Below, piece by piece: positions 12,440 to 12,655 of a DNA stretch of 12,655 nt; position 1 is the first letter of the stretch, and every line of letters begins with the position of its first letter. The notes under the pieces are model-generated. The model was not told the origin of the DNA and did not search any database. It was given only the letters and a program-made list of their open reading frames with translations. The DNA lies in the NCBI GenBank assembly GCA_937898445.1, contig CALEJY010000323.1:1-12655 (forward strand). The letters run 5' to 3'. Position numbers and translations under genes: made by a program. The stretch comes from an uncultured Candidatus Melainabacteria bacterium (lineage in GTDB: Bacteria; Cyanobacteriota; Vampirovibrionia; Gastranaerophilales; Gastranaerophilaceae).

Positions 12440-12655
12440 TATTTCTTTTCAAAAATCATAACGTATTCGTGTTTAAAGATAAAGAAACCGCCTGCCAAAG
12501 CTCTATATCTCCACAAGTTTGCGGTTTTACCTTTTGCTCGTTCGTTACCTTGAATATCTTTTACAATAATACCTTTCAATTTGAAACCTAAAGCCATCAT
12601 ACGAGCCATACATTCAAAACCAAGCGGTTGAACTTCTGAATTTTTGTAGCTATCG
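12439..12655 (-). CDS. C-terminal end of a probable DNA methyltransferase (N-4 adenine/cytosine type), partial
   Basis: The last 71 codons of a gene enter from the right edge and end at TAG (12441-12439). The sequence DSYKNSEVQPLGFECMARMM, then ALGFKLKGIIVKDIQ, a short Lys/Gly loop, NLWRYRALAGGFFIFKHEYVMIFEKK resembles the C-terminus of site-specific DNA methylases. Typical features there are a helix plus LGF..M, GFKLK.IIVK, a variable loop, then the final strands ending HEY..(V/I)F.K. The catalytic (D/N/S)PP(Y/W) and the S-adenosylmethionine motif would lie outside the window, so activity cannot be judged. Whether it is an orphan methylase or part of a restriction system cannot be seen. Its stop codon overlaps copy 4 of the 56-base repeat. 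No terminator of standard form follows. Confidence 0.6.
   Translation of the reverse strand, partial: DSYKNSEVQPLGFECMARMMALGFKLKGIIVKDIQGNERAKGKTANLWRYRALAGGFFIFKHEYVMIFEKK

Noticed and set aside
12277..12591. 104-codon plus-strand frame near the right end
   Set aside because: It crosses hairpins and the 56-base repeat and lies opposite the methyltransferase C-terminus, which has a clear family-like sequence.

Overview
The window is AT-rich DNA carrying ten complete protein genes and two partial ones. It looks like a chromosome segment of a gut-type non-photosynthetic cyanobacterial relative (Melainabacteria/Vampirovibrionia, order Gastranaerophilales). That placement is an inference. It rests on low GC, SepF together with FtsZ, the yggS-sepF pair found in Cyanobacteria and Firmicutes, a TPR plus glycosyltransferase fusion, and several unrecognised proteins with short polar N-terminal leaders. 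A low-GC Firmicute or another SepF-bearing phylum is the main alternative. No rRNA, tRNA or CRISPR was seen.

Left part (1-2464): the 5' end of an unrecognised gene leaves the window at base 1. Next to it is a 229-residue predicted secreted protein with its own promoter and terminator. Divergent from these is fba (class II fructose-bisphosphate aldolase), which shows the codon bias of a highly expressed gene. A bidirectional terminator at 2429-2464 separates fba from the converging gene.

Middle (2465-8645, all minus strand): yggS-sepF (operon with promoter and terminator), then an approximately 800-base repeat-filled gap, then nadK, ftsZ (with its own terminator) and a 559-residue coiled-coil/transmembrane/LysM-like protein. 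SepF anchors FtsZ to the membrane, so this is a cell-division neighbourhood. The large protein between ftsZ and fba is a plausible envelope component, which is inference only.

Right part (8646-12655): a 105-base inverted-repeat element lies just upstream of a TPR/GT9-like glycosyltransferase gene, which overlaps tail-to-tail with an Xre-family regulator. The regulator is divergent from a small LysM protein. Then come a glycine-rich membrane protein and the C-terminal end of a DNA methyltransferase at the window edge.

Three features stand out. (1) Three genes without a Shine-Dalgarno (nadK, the TPR gene, the 223-residue membrane protein) each have a promoter-like TTGC...TATAAT pair placed so that transcription would start at or next to the ATG, which predicts leaderless mRNAs. 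(2) Four copies of a roughly 56-base intergenic repeat end in CTACGTGCGTAG, two of them touching the 3' end of a gene. (3) The LysM protein and the 559-residue protein share a short DAIxQLN motif, so they may belong to one envelope protein set. No single new defence or mobile system is demonstrated here.
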